Assembly (NCBI RefSeq): GCF_026210795.1
Contig: NC_089447.1
Location: 2,358,501-2,422,500 of the forward strand
Reading direction: 5' to 3'
Source: Rhizophagus irregularis
Lineage: Eukaryota > Glomeromycota > Glomeromycetes > Glomerales > Glomeraceae
DNA length: 64,000 nucleotides
In this document: one piece after another, positions 23,750-34,034 of the stretch
Position numbering within the stretch: the first letter of the stretch is position 1
Layout: each line of letters begins with the position of its first letter
The notes under the pieces: generated by a model
The model's input: only the letters and a program-made list of their open reading frames with translations
Databases searched by the model: none
What the model was told of the DNA's origin: nothing
Translations under genes and position numbers: made by a program

Positions 23750-26700
23750 TTAAGGAGATAATTGTTTTGACGTTGATGCGGCAAATGGATGAGTTAAAAG
23801 AACTTTAGCCGTTGGTCTTTCATCATGGTTTCTATAATAAAAAAGGAAATTAATTATTAAATTTTTTTTTTTATCACTTTTTAATGATTTTTCGTCATCA
23901 ATTTCATCACTTACGATTCAAAGGTCTTTTTCAAGAATTCTTTTGCTTCATTTGATATTCCTTCAGGTATTTCTGGTGAAATAGATTCAACTCCAATCTA
24001 AATCAATATAAAAATAATTAATTAGTGAACAATATAGTCTAACTAATAATACTATAATAAATAGTTATTTGAGTCGAAGACCATCTGACAATCTTAGTTA
24101 TAGTTCGGTCATTAGGAATACTGCGGTGACCAATAGGGATGTCTCATGGTCAGTAAAATCCCGCATATTCCTAAATTAGTGTTGTTAACGGTCGGTCCGG
24201 TTTGGTCTGAAAGTCAAACTGAACCGATTAACTTGGACCTCCAAGTCGAACCGATGGGGTCATTAATATCAGTCCCATCAACTTTTTATCGGTCCCATCG
24301 ACTTGCTTATCGACCCCATCAACACCATCGGTTTGATGACAAGTCAAGTCAAACTGAACTGAACCATGACTTAAAAATCTTCAAGTCAAACTGAGTCGAC
24401 CTCATCAGTCTGGTTTGTACTTAACAACACTAAATCCTAATCGAACTGAACAATAACTAATAATACTATTTATTCGATATTTCCCCATCATCAGCCCAAG
24501 TTAGCTTACCTTAAATATTGCTTGCATCTGAGTAAATTGTGGATATGGATGAGTTCCTGTAAACATTTCTACAATTAAACATCCTAAGCTCCATATATCA
24601 GCTTTACTTGTATATGAAGTTTGTTTAACAACTTCTGGTGCCATCCAAAATACAGATCCCTGCAATGAAGGCCTACTAACAGATGCAGTTGCCATAATTT
24701 CTGAGAGGTAATAAAAAATTATTTTCTTTTAAGCATTCGCGTAGTGAATCAATATATAATATTAATATAAAAAAACTTACGATCTTCTACTTTCTTTGAT
24801 ATACCAAAATCGGATATTTTGATACCTCCCTTATTATCGACTAAATAAAAATTAAAATTAAGTACCCAAAATCACGTGATAAAATAATCCGCCTTTACCA
24901 ACATTACCAACATTACAAAATTTACCTAAAACGTTAGCCCCTTTGATATCGCGATGAATAATATCTTTTTCGTGAAGATAATTTAATCCTTGTAAAATTT
25001 GTCTATTAAATGATCTAACCAATGTTTCTTCTAACGGTCCATAATTATTAAGCATTGTAGCTACAGATCCACCTGGGACATATTCCAAGAAAATATTTAA
25101 AGTTTCCTCATCATGTTGTGATCCTATAATTTAAACCGAATTTTTTTTTTTTAGATATATAATTAAAATTTACAATTTGGCTGAATTAAAAAGATCTTAC
25201 CAAGATATTGCACTATGTTTTCATGATGTAACTCTTGTAAAAGTGAAATTTCTCTTTGTAATGCATCCAACTAAATAATAAATTTAAATTAAAAAAAAAA
25301 TTTTTTAAAATTCATCTTATATATCTCAAATGTAATTTACCATGGATTTCTTCCTCTGTTCATTTGCAGATTGTCCAGTTGGTAATTCAACTTGTTTAAT
25401 TGCCATCAATTCTCCTGTAATAGAATTAAGTCCCAAGTATACACAACCAAAAGATCCCATCCCAATTAAAGCTCCCTTTATCCACTTAAATACTGTCTTG
25501 GTAAATGCTATTAATTTAGTTAAATGATATTAATAAAAACATGTTTATTTGTTTTATTCGTATTAGTTATTTACTGATCTAGTAGTAAATGGGTTATCAT
25601 CCGAAGGATGATGACCCATTTATATACTAGACTAGTAAATAACTTTATCATCCTGGATATACTGATTGGCCCACCAGTTTATACCAATTAGTAGCCAAAG
25701 ATTACCTTCTTCAAATAAATTAAGTTGATCATCCTCTTCTTCTTCAAAACTATCAAACCCTTCAAATTCTTCTTCAGCAATGGTTTCATCAGGATTATCA
25801 TTCAAATGAGGCAATAAACTTGATCTCCTTGAACTGTCATCAAAAAGTCTCGAAGTACGTTTTGATCTAAGTCCAAAAGATGATTTAGATGCCATAGAAG
25901 CTCTTCTCATAGAATTTCTAACACTACGTTCTAACTCTTCACTATTATGACCAGGAAAGTATTCTGTAAGATTTAATGAAATTAATTCTGATGGAGGTCT
26001 TTGTCCAAAGAAATTTCTCAATTTCTTTTGTGATATTCCAACTTGTTGTCCTTGTGGTATACTTGGTGGTTTTTCTCCAAAAAAATTTGCCAATTTCTTA
26101 TCTCTCATCTGTTTCTTAAATGTTTCATGATTCATTGGAAGATGTTTCTTTCTCAAAAATAATCTTTCTCTTTCTGGACGATCTACACTTTTACATATTG
26201 TTTCAACTTCCTCATCTGTTAAACACCTTGCTACAAAAAAAAATTTAATTTTTTTTTTTAATAAAAAATTGTAAATGACAACTTTTGTAAAGGTACTTAA
26301 ATTCAAGTTTACCTGATCCAGAATCACTTAAGGTTGTAAATAATGAATATCTTTCAACATCATCCTTGATATTAAACTTTTGTAAAACTTTTGCAAGAAT
26401 AGATTTGGCATCACTAACGTTATTTATTGGAATAATACGTGAAGATTGTCCATCCTCCCCAATTACTTTAATACACTTCTATTCATTTTTTTTTAAAAGA
26501 ATATGAATCTTTGAAATTATAAACAACATAGAGATTGATTGAAGATCTGTCTATAAATACCTGTTTGACACTTTCAATGGACATTATTGTAGTCTCTTGG
26601 ATTTGCTTATTTAATAAAATAAAAATTAATTTTAAAAATTATTATTATTATTATTATTATTATTAATTTTCACGTAAAAATTTTAACTCACTTTATTAGA

Positions 26701-27303
26701 TGAGGGTGATTTTGGTATATCACTGGTAATTCGATGGCTTGAATTTTTACGAACCACTTTTGGCAGCGAATCAGATCTGGTAAGTGACATAGAAAAAGAA
26801 AATTTATCGGTTTCTGGTGTACTTAATTCCTATATAATATATATAAATATATAATTAACGATAATGAAGTTTTTTTTTTTAAAAAAAAACAAAAGAAAAA
26901 AATCAAACCTTGTACAGTAATTTTGAATAAATGTTGTTTCCCATACAACTTTTTAGTAGTGATTTTACGGCCAATAAGATTCTTATGCGTTCACCAATGG
27001 ATTTTATTTTTAATTCTTTAAGAATTTCGTGATCCAATTCGAGTAAAACGTCACCGTTGATATCATTTTCTATTTGGTTGGTTTTTTTTTTGATTAGGAA
27101 AAAAATTTGTAAAAAAAAGTATATATTTAAATTTCATTCAAATTACCAGCAAATATTTTCTGATATTCTTTAAAATTATTTTCTTGTAACCAATAAGAAA
27201 CTTGTTCAAGTTTCCATTGACGAACACTTTCAAAAGTAATACGATTTTCTACATTAGGTGATGAAGGTACACTTTCCATCGGGGAAATATGAATTTGAGT
27301 CAT
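23750..27303 (-). CDS. STE11: MAP kinase kinase kinase of the STE11/Byr2 type
   Basis: Serine/threonine kinase at the top of the pheromone/filamentation MAPK cascade. Thirteen exons (27147-27303, 26909-27069, 26692-26829, 26561-26605, 26313-26478, 25706-26230, 25341-25507, 25201-25270, 24926-25123, 24781-24840, 24510-24700, 23915-23997, 23750-23831) give 680 residues; the known yeast proteins are of similar size. Domains in order: SAM (about 28-100, [14 protein letters not shown] ... [19 protein letters not shown]), a Ras-association/RBD-like domain (about 168-250), a Ser/Arg-rich linker with an acidic patch, and the kinase domain (about 406-670). Key residues are present: glycine loop [12 protein letters not shown], Lys435 in [12 protein letters not shown] with Asp535, DFG Asp553, and WMAPEV. 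Two introns carry inverted-repeat sequence. The receptor gene next to it points the same way. Confidence 0.95.
24041..24469. mobile_element. MITE-like insertion in the penultimate STE11 intron
   Basis: The intron is 512 bp, while its neighbours are under 120 bp. Within it, TTAGTGTTGTTAA at 24176-24188 is matched exactly by its inverted copy TTAACAACACTAA at 24421-24433, delimiting about 258 bp rich in GGTCC/ACCGA words. Just left of it is a smaller inverted pair (TTAGGAATA ... TATTCCTAA, about 24111-24174). The whole is bracketed by a direct repeat, AACTAATAATACTAT, at 24041-24055 and 24455-24469. There is no transposase, so this is a non-autonomous or nested insertion. Confidence 0.65.
25565..25644. 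repeat. 80-bp near-perfect hairpin in a STE11 intron
   Basis: The sequence folds on itself: AGTTATTTACTGATCTAGTA and the following TAAATGGGTTATCATCC pair with GGATGATGACCCATTTA and the inverted copy ending AGTAAATAACT, around a 3-nt loop (GAA). Only a few mismatches occur along about 38 bp. It lies in the intron just upstream of the first kinase-domain exon. It may be a foldback element or an RNA structure affecting splicing. Confidence 0.7.
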
Positions 27304-27926
27304 CGTATTTTTTATTTTATTTTTTTAAAAAGAAAAAGTTAAATTAAAATAATCAAATTAAAAAATTAAAAATTGTAAAATATTTTGATGTATATATGTA
27401 TATTAAATTTTTTTTTTTTTATTATTATTATTTATAAATAAGGGGAAAGGGAAAATGTCGTAAATTTGTTTCGATAATTCAAAATAAAGAGAGAACCCCC
27501 TTTTTATAGCAAAATAATATAATTATAGTGTAACAATGCATTCTTCTGTTTTAGCCAAGCCGATCGTATTGTTTTGTCGGTTGGTGATTTTTTTAATTTG
27601 ATCGACTTTACTGGTTGGTACAAATAAACTTATTAAAAGTATAAATTATGTATGAAGACCTTTGTTTAAAAATGATTTGATTGCGTCAACAGTCCTTCTG
27701 TTTGACTTAATTGGTGTTACTAATTGTGATTTATTCTTCAAAAAAAACATATTCATAAAAAAAATGGTTTCATTTAAATAATAATTTATCATTTATTATA
27801 AATATAATATGTACTTGTTAAAAAAAAAAAAGAGAGAGAGAGATGTAATAATATAAAAGAATGCAAAATAAAAAATTTGTTGTAATTTGATCGAATTCTC
27901 TCTCTTTACAAAATAAAGTCACGTGT
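27304..27926. other. Spacer between STE11 and receptor gene
   Basis: Contains the STE11 upstream region on the right of its ATG and the 3' flank of the receptor gene. Features are A/T runs and a short (AG)n tract at about 27830-27842. No gene is seen. Confidence 0.5.
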
Positions 27927-29764
27927 TTATCTTCTTAGTATTGATTGTTCAGGCAAGGTTGATAGTAATTGAATTGAATCTCTTAAAACATTTGATGATG
28001 GTTCTGAATATCTACTCGTTGGTGAAAAAGTTATAGAGGTTCTTTCATCCTTATTCATATTATTTTCCATCTTTGAAATTGAAACACTTGTTCTATCTGA
28101 AGGGGCTAATGTTGCACTTTCGGTTGTATTTGAAACATTATCACCAACATTTTTATTATTTACGTAAAAACTTAACCTAGTTAACCTATGTGCACTGATA
28201 CTACTACTACCCCTACCTCCTGGAATTTCCGTTTCGACGAATGATAAATTTGGATTCATTTCTCTTGGGTTTTTTCCTCTAATTAAATCATAAACTTCTA
28301 ATACTACTGATTTTTTAGCAGCAAATATTATGAAAATCAATATTCCTGCGGTTCTATTAAAGAATAATAATGTTATTATATAAGAGTAACTTGGTATATA
28401 TTCTTTAATTATATTGGCACAAATAGATTGACTTCCTTGATCTTTCAAACATAGTACCCATTTTATAATCCATTCACTTGTTAAAGTTGATTCGGCTAAT
28501 ACTCGGAGTCCAAAAATATAAAAATGCCAATTTAAAACGTATATTATCAACATTAATAAAGCTCCTAATAATGCGCGCCATTGCATTTTGAAGACTGCAT
28601 GCAAGTGATTCAATTGCCTTTGAGCTTCAATTATAGTAGTACGTTTTGATATAGTCGACGCAACTGAATAACGTCGGTTCGATTTGATAGTTATCTAATA
28701 TTTTAAGAGTTAATTAATATTGAATGACAAGAGTGATAAGGTTCAAGTGAAAGATTCTAATTTTTACTCACGTGAGCCATATATATAAAAGTTGTTAAAT
28801 GAGCAGCGAATGCAATATAAATAAAGAACAAAAAGTAAAAGTACGCGGGAGCCGAATCCAAAGAAATAAAGCATATGTTTGATGATTGAATATTATTTGT
28901 AAGATAAGGAATTATAAATGCTGCTAATGAACCTCCAAAGATTAAAGCATGGAAACCAATTATTTTTTTGGTTATAAAATCCACGCGCCACACCGATACC
29001 TTTAAAAAAGAAAAATTAAATTTTTTTTTTTGAAAAAAAAAATATTAATTAATGATTCTTACTAAATGTAAATGCGTCATTAAAAGTGAAGAATAGCACG
29101 CTATTGCACACGATCCAGCAAGCGTGAAAAATGCTAAATATTTTTTTAAAAAAATTACATACAGGTTAACATATTAATTAAGTATTGAGAAGAAAATATG
29201 AATATGGTAATATCGTAACTATACCTTGAACAGCGCAATACGTATTATTTCTTGAATCTGCTGGGGTAATTGCGTCAACGCACTACAAATAGTATAATAT
29301 GTATAATGTAAACTTTTCTTTCAACATATAAGGCGCAGTTCGCTACTTACCTGACTTTGTTTTTGGTTTATGGTGAAAAATTCAGCTCCTTCAAAACACA
29401 TCACACTCAAAGCAAGAGGAAACAACATTAACTTTGCTAAATGATTTTTTTTTTGACTTGGAAGTACAATAAAAAAGATGCAAAGTAAAATCATTAGGAA
29501 AAAAGAGATAATTCCTAATATTGCAAAACTTTTGTAGATAAAATCGAGTTTGCCTTCTTCATAAAAATTATTAGGAAATGGACAAGCAAGACAGCAATTG
29601 TTAACACAATTTTGAGATTCATCTATATGGCCATTGGGATCTCTGGCTATAAGAGGTGAAGGACAATTATCTTTTGATATTATACTAATAGGGTCTATTT
29701 GCGCTAAAACTGAATGTATCAGCATAGAAATTATAATAAGCCACGAATTCTTCGTCGATTTCAT
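27927..29764 (-). CDS. Seven-helix receptor, fungal Frizzled/cAMP-receptor-like
   Basis: Predicted plasma-membrane G-protein-coupled receptor. Five exons (29351-29764, 29225-29282, 29063-29133, 28772-28999, 27927-28694) encode 512 residues. A signal peptide (LIIISMLIHSVLAQ) precedes a short extracellular part with clustered cysteines (CVNNCCLACPFPNNFYEEG), which I associate with fungal Frizzled-like receptors. Seven hydrophobic segments follow: FAILGIISFFLMILLCIFFI; LMLFPLALSVMCF; FFTLAGSCAIACYSSLLM; IIGFHALIFGGSLAAFIIPY; FYFLFFIYIAFAAHL; ALLGALLMLIIYVLNWHFYI; and ITLLFFNRTAGILIFIIFAA. The cytoplasmic tail (about 150 residues) is serine/threonine-rich. The ligand is unknown. Its position directly upstream of STE11 on the same strand is suggestive but unproven as a functional link. 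Confidence 0.8.
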
Positions 29765-30421
29765 TTTTATATATGTATATATACTATAAATATGTTCAGA
29801 CCAGAAACAAAAATCTTTTTTTTTTTGAAAAAAAAAGAAAAGGTTGGGAGAGAAAATTATTTAGTTAATTATAAAAAAATTTTATTGAATTTTGCGTATT
29901 ATCCCTATATAAAAAAATTTTAAGTACCCGAAAATTTTGATAATTAATTAGTAGTATTACTCTCAAAATGTTTATAACTACCGAGCTTTGAGCAAATCTT
30001 ATCTATCTTAAAGTAATTTAAAGCTAGATTCGGAATTTATTGCTAAATGTACAGTAGATCAAAGTCAAATGCTTCGATTTTAATTAATTCAATTTTAATT
30101 TAACTTTCATTAAATTAGTAATTACTCTGATCAATTACTAGGATTTTCATGAATTTTATCGTGCTTTTTTACTTTAGAAGACCAATTAAATTTTTTTTAT
30201 CTATAAATTATTGTCCCCCCTTTTGTGGAGTAAAAATTGGGTTATTTTATTTATAATATTACAAGGTGATAATTTACATATAAATTTTCATTTTGTAAAT
30301 CAAAAAAATATGTGCAACAAATTATGTTCAAAGATGGTGTGAACTGAGCAACATAACAGAAAAAATAATTTATAAGTTCCATAAATTCCATAAGTTCCCT
30401 GCTGAAGCGCTTACTAAATAA
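29765..30421. other. Intergenic spacer
   Basis: AT-rich region holding the receptor gene promoter on the left and the 3' flank of the ubiquitin-like gene on the right. No gene is visible. Confidence 0.5.
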
Positions 30422-30904
30422 TTAAAAGCCTCCGGGTAACCTTGCAACAAGATGAATACACGATTCGTGTTTAATTTTATATTCCGACAGTTTTCTATCA
30501 TCTTCCAATTGTTTTCCTTTGAATATAAGTCTCTGGTGTTCTATCGGAAAAGCTGTCCTTTCATTATATTTTTTTTTCAAATCGTGTACAGTGCTGGATG
30601 GATTGATGATAATAGCGGTTGAACTTTTAGTTGAAGTTGGAACAGTATCCTTAACGAATACTTGTATACCACCTTCAGCCTTTCGAACAAGCCTGATATT
30701 CTCGTCTGAACCAATTTTATAATCGGTTACTTTGAGGTTATCTTTAAGTTGTTTATTACCAAGAAATAATTCTTGATTTTCGGTTTTAACTTGGATTAGT
30801 TTTTCTACTTTTTGCTTCACTTGAGAGATGGTATCGTCGGAGTTAATCTCAAGTGAGACTTTCATTTTTTCATCAATACATAGAAAAACCGTAAATTTCA
30901 TCAT
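30422..30904 (-). CDS. Protein with two tandem ubiquitin-like domains
   Basis: Intronless frame of 160 residues. The first ubiquitin-like fold (about 2-76) contains [31 protein letters not shown] and [13 protein letters not shown]. The second (about 80-157) contains [20 protein letters not shown], then [19 protein letters not shown] and LVARLPGGF. The second domain resembles ubiquitin most closely ([12 protein letters not shown]). Its end is LPGGF, so a Gly-Gly is present but followed by Phe; conjugation would need removal of that residue. The first domain lacks a Gly-Gly at the equivalent point apart from AEGG at the junction. It may be a ubiquitin-like modifier, a shuttle protein or a decoy. 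An RBR ligase gene lies head to head, 548 bp away. Confidence 0.85.
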   Translation of the reverse strand: MMKFTVFLCIDEKMKVSLEINSDDTISQVKQKVEKLIQVKTENQELFLGNKQLKDNLKVTDYKIGSDENIRLVRKAEGGIQVFVKDTVPTSTKSSTAIIINPSSTVHDLKKKYNERTAFPIEHQRLIFKGKQLEDDRKLSEYKIKHESCIHLVARLPGGF

Positions 30905-31452
30905 TTTTTTTTCCTTGTTATTTGATCGTTACAGAATAAAGAACAATTTTTTTTTTTTTTTGAAGAAAAATTATTACTTTTGGTTTGAGTTGAGAATATA
31001 TCTACAAATTCCGTGTCAATCGGGAAAACTACCATAGAATTCTCCATTCATACCAAATAATACGCCAAAACCGGTATAGATAACGAAAATGAGTTTTTTA
31101 AAAAGGCAACATTAATGAGTTGTTATTCGTTCCTAAATTTTTTTGTTTAAATATATTTGGTAAAAATTAGTTTAAATACGGAAATTTCATTGTTTGTTTG
31201 ACTATTAAATAATAATAAATGAAAAACCTGAAAAAAGATTTCATTAGGTAACAAAATTGTTTGTTTTAAGTGTTTCACACACCTCTTGATTCATTCCATT
31301 AGTCAATTTTGGACATTCATTTCCTTTAATGATTCATGTGTGAGAAGATTTAAATCTGAAAGAATTCTTTATTAGTAACTAGATGTTAATTAATCTTTTT
31401 TTTATTAGAATTTTTTTTGTTCGCATTTGATATTAAATATATTAAATAAAAA
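30905..31452. promoter_or_regulatory. Divergent intergenic region between Ubl and RBR genes
   Basis: This 548-bp stretch separates the start codons of two oppositely oriented ubiquitin-pathway genes and must hold both promoters. It is AT-rich. No specific binding site could be picked out with confidence. Confidence 0.45.
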
Positions 31453-32408
31453 ATGTCTAATATGTCTGAATGCACTATTTGTTACGAAAGAGATAATGAT
31501 TTTCGTAATATAACTTCAAATTGTTCTCATCAGGCCGTTGTTTGTGTGAAGTGTGTTAATGAATATATTAAAAATCGGAGCAATGAAAAACAAATCTTTA
31601 ATATTCCCTGCCCTACAAATGGATGTAATAAATTAATGGAAAGACATGATATTAAAAATTTCGCAACAAAAGAAGTCTTCGAAAAGTATGATAATCTCTC
31701 TTTTTTATTTAATAGAGTCCTTATCATGTTTTTTTACTTATTAACATGTTTATTTCTTTATCTTCTTTTTCTATGGTTCAGATATGATGAACTTATTTTC
31801 AAAATTGCGATTCAAAGGTTCCCGGAATTTAGATGGTGTAAAGCCCCTTGTGGAGCTGGACAAATCCATATAGGGAAAGGTATCATCTTATATTATTAAA
31901 AATACTTAATAAATTTCTTATTTCAAAAAAGTTAATTTAAATATTTCCAATATATTACATTTATGTACAGATAAAACTCCAGTTGTAATCTGTGAGAGTT
32001 GTGGTGTGGAATCATGTTATAATCATGATGTTGTCTGGCATGCTGATCAAACTTGCAAAGAATACGATATGAAAAATAAAAAATCAGATTTTGTTACTAA
32101 GAATTATATTTCACGAGAAACAAGAGGATGTCCTGGGTGTTCTATACCTATTGTGAAAAATGGAGGATGTGATCATATAACTTGCACCAAATGTGGACAT
32201 CAATTTTGTTGGCTGTAAGTATTTACTGAATTGTTCATATATAAAATAATTGTCATATATAACTTTTCTTTATTCTTTTATTCTTTGTAGATGTCTACAA
32301 ACACATCCTCTCCATAAGCCTACATGTGGTAAATTGAGAAAATGGGGTAGATGGGTTGCAAAATTTTCATTTCTAAGCTGTTCACGTACAACTTATTTAG
32401 ACTCATAA
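31453..32408 (+). CDS. RBR-type (RING-IBR-RING) E3 ubiquitin ligase
   Basis: Transfers ubiquitin from an E2 through a thioester on a RING2 cysteine. Four exons (31453-31685, 31782-31879, 31971-32214, 32291-32408) give 230 residues. RING1 begins at once (CTICYERDND, CSHQAVVCVKCVNEYI). The IBR part has WCKAPCGAGQIH, CESCGVESCYNHDVVWHADQ and TCKEYD. RING2 is CPGCSIPIVKNGGCDHITC followed by KCGHQFCWLCLQ, with the catalytic Cys expected at 177 (NGGCDH) and all zinc ligands kept. The protein is short: there is no ubiquitin-like, UBA or Ariadne domain, so it is nearly the bare catalytic module. The first intron was placed by family alignment at EKYDELIF; unspliced reading inserts a hydrophobic stretch. 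Confidence 0.9.
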
Positions 32409-32789
32409 AATCTGTCTTATGTTTATATACCTGATATGAAAAAATCTGTTATTCTTTTTTTATTTCACGATTTTATAAAAAATTGATCTAAATCTATGTA
32501 TTGGTTCTTTCATTATTATTATACCAGGACTTTTTCAAACTTTCGTAATAGTGCAATGTCTTGGTAGGAAACAATTGTAATTTTAATTATTTATTAAATA
32601 ACATATTAATAATAAGTCCAAATTTATTTAATTAGTACATAGTCACGGTAAACTTGATCATTCTATCTAACCTGCAATTGTGTGAATCAATTATTTATCT
32701 TTATTTTAAGTATCTATACACGTTTCTTATGTAATATTATAAAAAAAAAATCACAAATAGTTGTTGTTTCATAAATGGTGAGTTTTTTT
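32409..32789. other. Convergent 3' spacer
   Basis: Lies between the ends of the RBR gene (plus) and the AP endonuclease gene (minus). It is AT-rich, has no gene, and probably contains both polyadenylation regions. Confidence 0.5.
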
Positions 32790-34034
32790 TTACAAATCTT
32801 TAAGAACTAAAACAATTGGCACGTGATCACTTGCTCCGTAAACATTCGATCGAATTTCGCTTTCAATTACTTTGTCTAATATCCTTTCGCTAACAACATG
32901 ATAATCTAAACGCCAACCAATATTTTTAGAATAACATTTAAAGCGATAAGAGTAATATGTATATTGACCCTCAGTGTTTGGATGGAAATGTCTCCAAGTA
33001 TCAATAAATTTGGATTTCCCTCCATTCAAAATTCTTTCGAAATCTTCCCGTTCTTCTGGTGTGAAACCCGGAGTCCTGTAAGAGTATGTTGACAATATGA
33101 GTAACGTAAAGGTATAAACTTACGAAGTCAAAAATATTATTTTATAATCACTTTTGATTAGTATTAGGTTTCGCTAAATCAATTGTTTTATGTGCAACGT
33201 TCAAGTCCCTATATAAGTCCAAATAAATTGGGTTATTATTTTAAATATGATAAGCCCTTTCTTCAATATTATATTTATAATTACCCAGCCCAAATCACTG
33301 GTTTCTTTTCATCAAGTTGTCTCAAATATTTTTCCATAACTTCATCCCAAACTATTTTTTCTTTCAATCTAGCAAGTTTATCACCCGCATTAGGAACGTA
33401 ACATGCTACATAATATAATGACTCAAATTCCAACGTAATAATTCGTCCTTTGGTACTTTCGGGGTTTGGATGTGTAGGAAGGCCAAATGAAGTAGAAATT
33501 GGTTCAATCTTTGAAAAAACAGCTATCCCGGCTAAAAAAAACAATGAAAAAATTAAATTAAAACAGTTTTTAATATATTATGTGTTATAACCTACCGTAT
33601 CCTTTTTTCTCATCAAAGCCCCACCAACGATATTTATATTTCTTAGAATCAACTACATCATTAACTTTTTCATTGACTTTTGTTTCTTGAATACACAAAA
33701 TATCAGCGTCTTCTGCTTCGACATAAGTCTTGAAACCCTATTAATAAATAAACTTATATATAAACTATGAACTATATACCAAAAGAAAAAAAACGCGTTC
33801 AACCTTTTTTAAAGCAGCATTTAACCCGCTAACATTCCAAGAAGCGAGTTTTACGGTCCCTTCACGCTTTTCAAAAAATAAACTTTCTGGTATTTTCAAG
33901 GTTTTATTTGTTTCGTCTTTCTTAACTTTTTTAGTTGGACGCGTACTACTTTCTGCACTTTCATTACTATGAATATTTTTTTCTTTCACTTCTGGCTTTA
34001 AATATTTTTCGAGCGTATTTTGTTTTTTACTCAT
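32790..34034 (-). CDS. AP endonuclease / exonuclease III (APE1 type)
   Basis: Base-excision-repair enzyme that cuts DNA 5' of abasic sites. Five exons (33804-34034, 33596-33737, 33285-33531, 33152-33208, 32790-33075) give 320 residues. ExoIII-family motifs appear in order: LASWNVSGLNAALKKGF, ILCIQETK (metal-binding Glu), YVACYVPNAGD, AGDLNVAHKTIDLAKP (catalytic Asp and Asn), and GASDHVPIVL (catalytic Asp-His). The N-terminal 55 residues are basic and disordered, and include KVKKDE, a likely nuclear signal. They start with MSKKQNTLEKYLKP, which looks like a PCNA-interacting (PIP-type) sequence. An upstream in-frame stretch exists, but the ATG at 34034 is preferred because the protein before it is hydrophobic and unlike the family. 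Confidence 0.93.

Noticed and set aside
24146-24394. 82-codon plus-strand frame in the STE11 intron
   Set aside because: It lies wholly inside the inverted-repeat insertion and shows only repeat-derived words.
31686-31781. Hydrophobic segment in the RBR protein that could be a membrane helix
   Set aside because: It has a GTATGA donor and TTCAG acceptor, and removing it restores the family sequence EKYDELIF; it is an intron.
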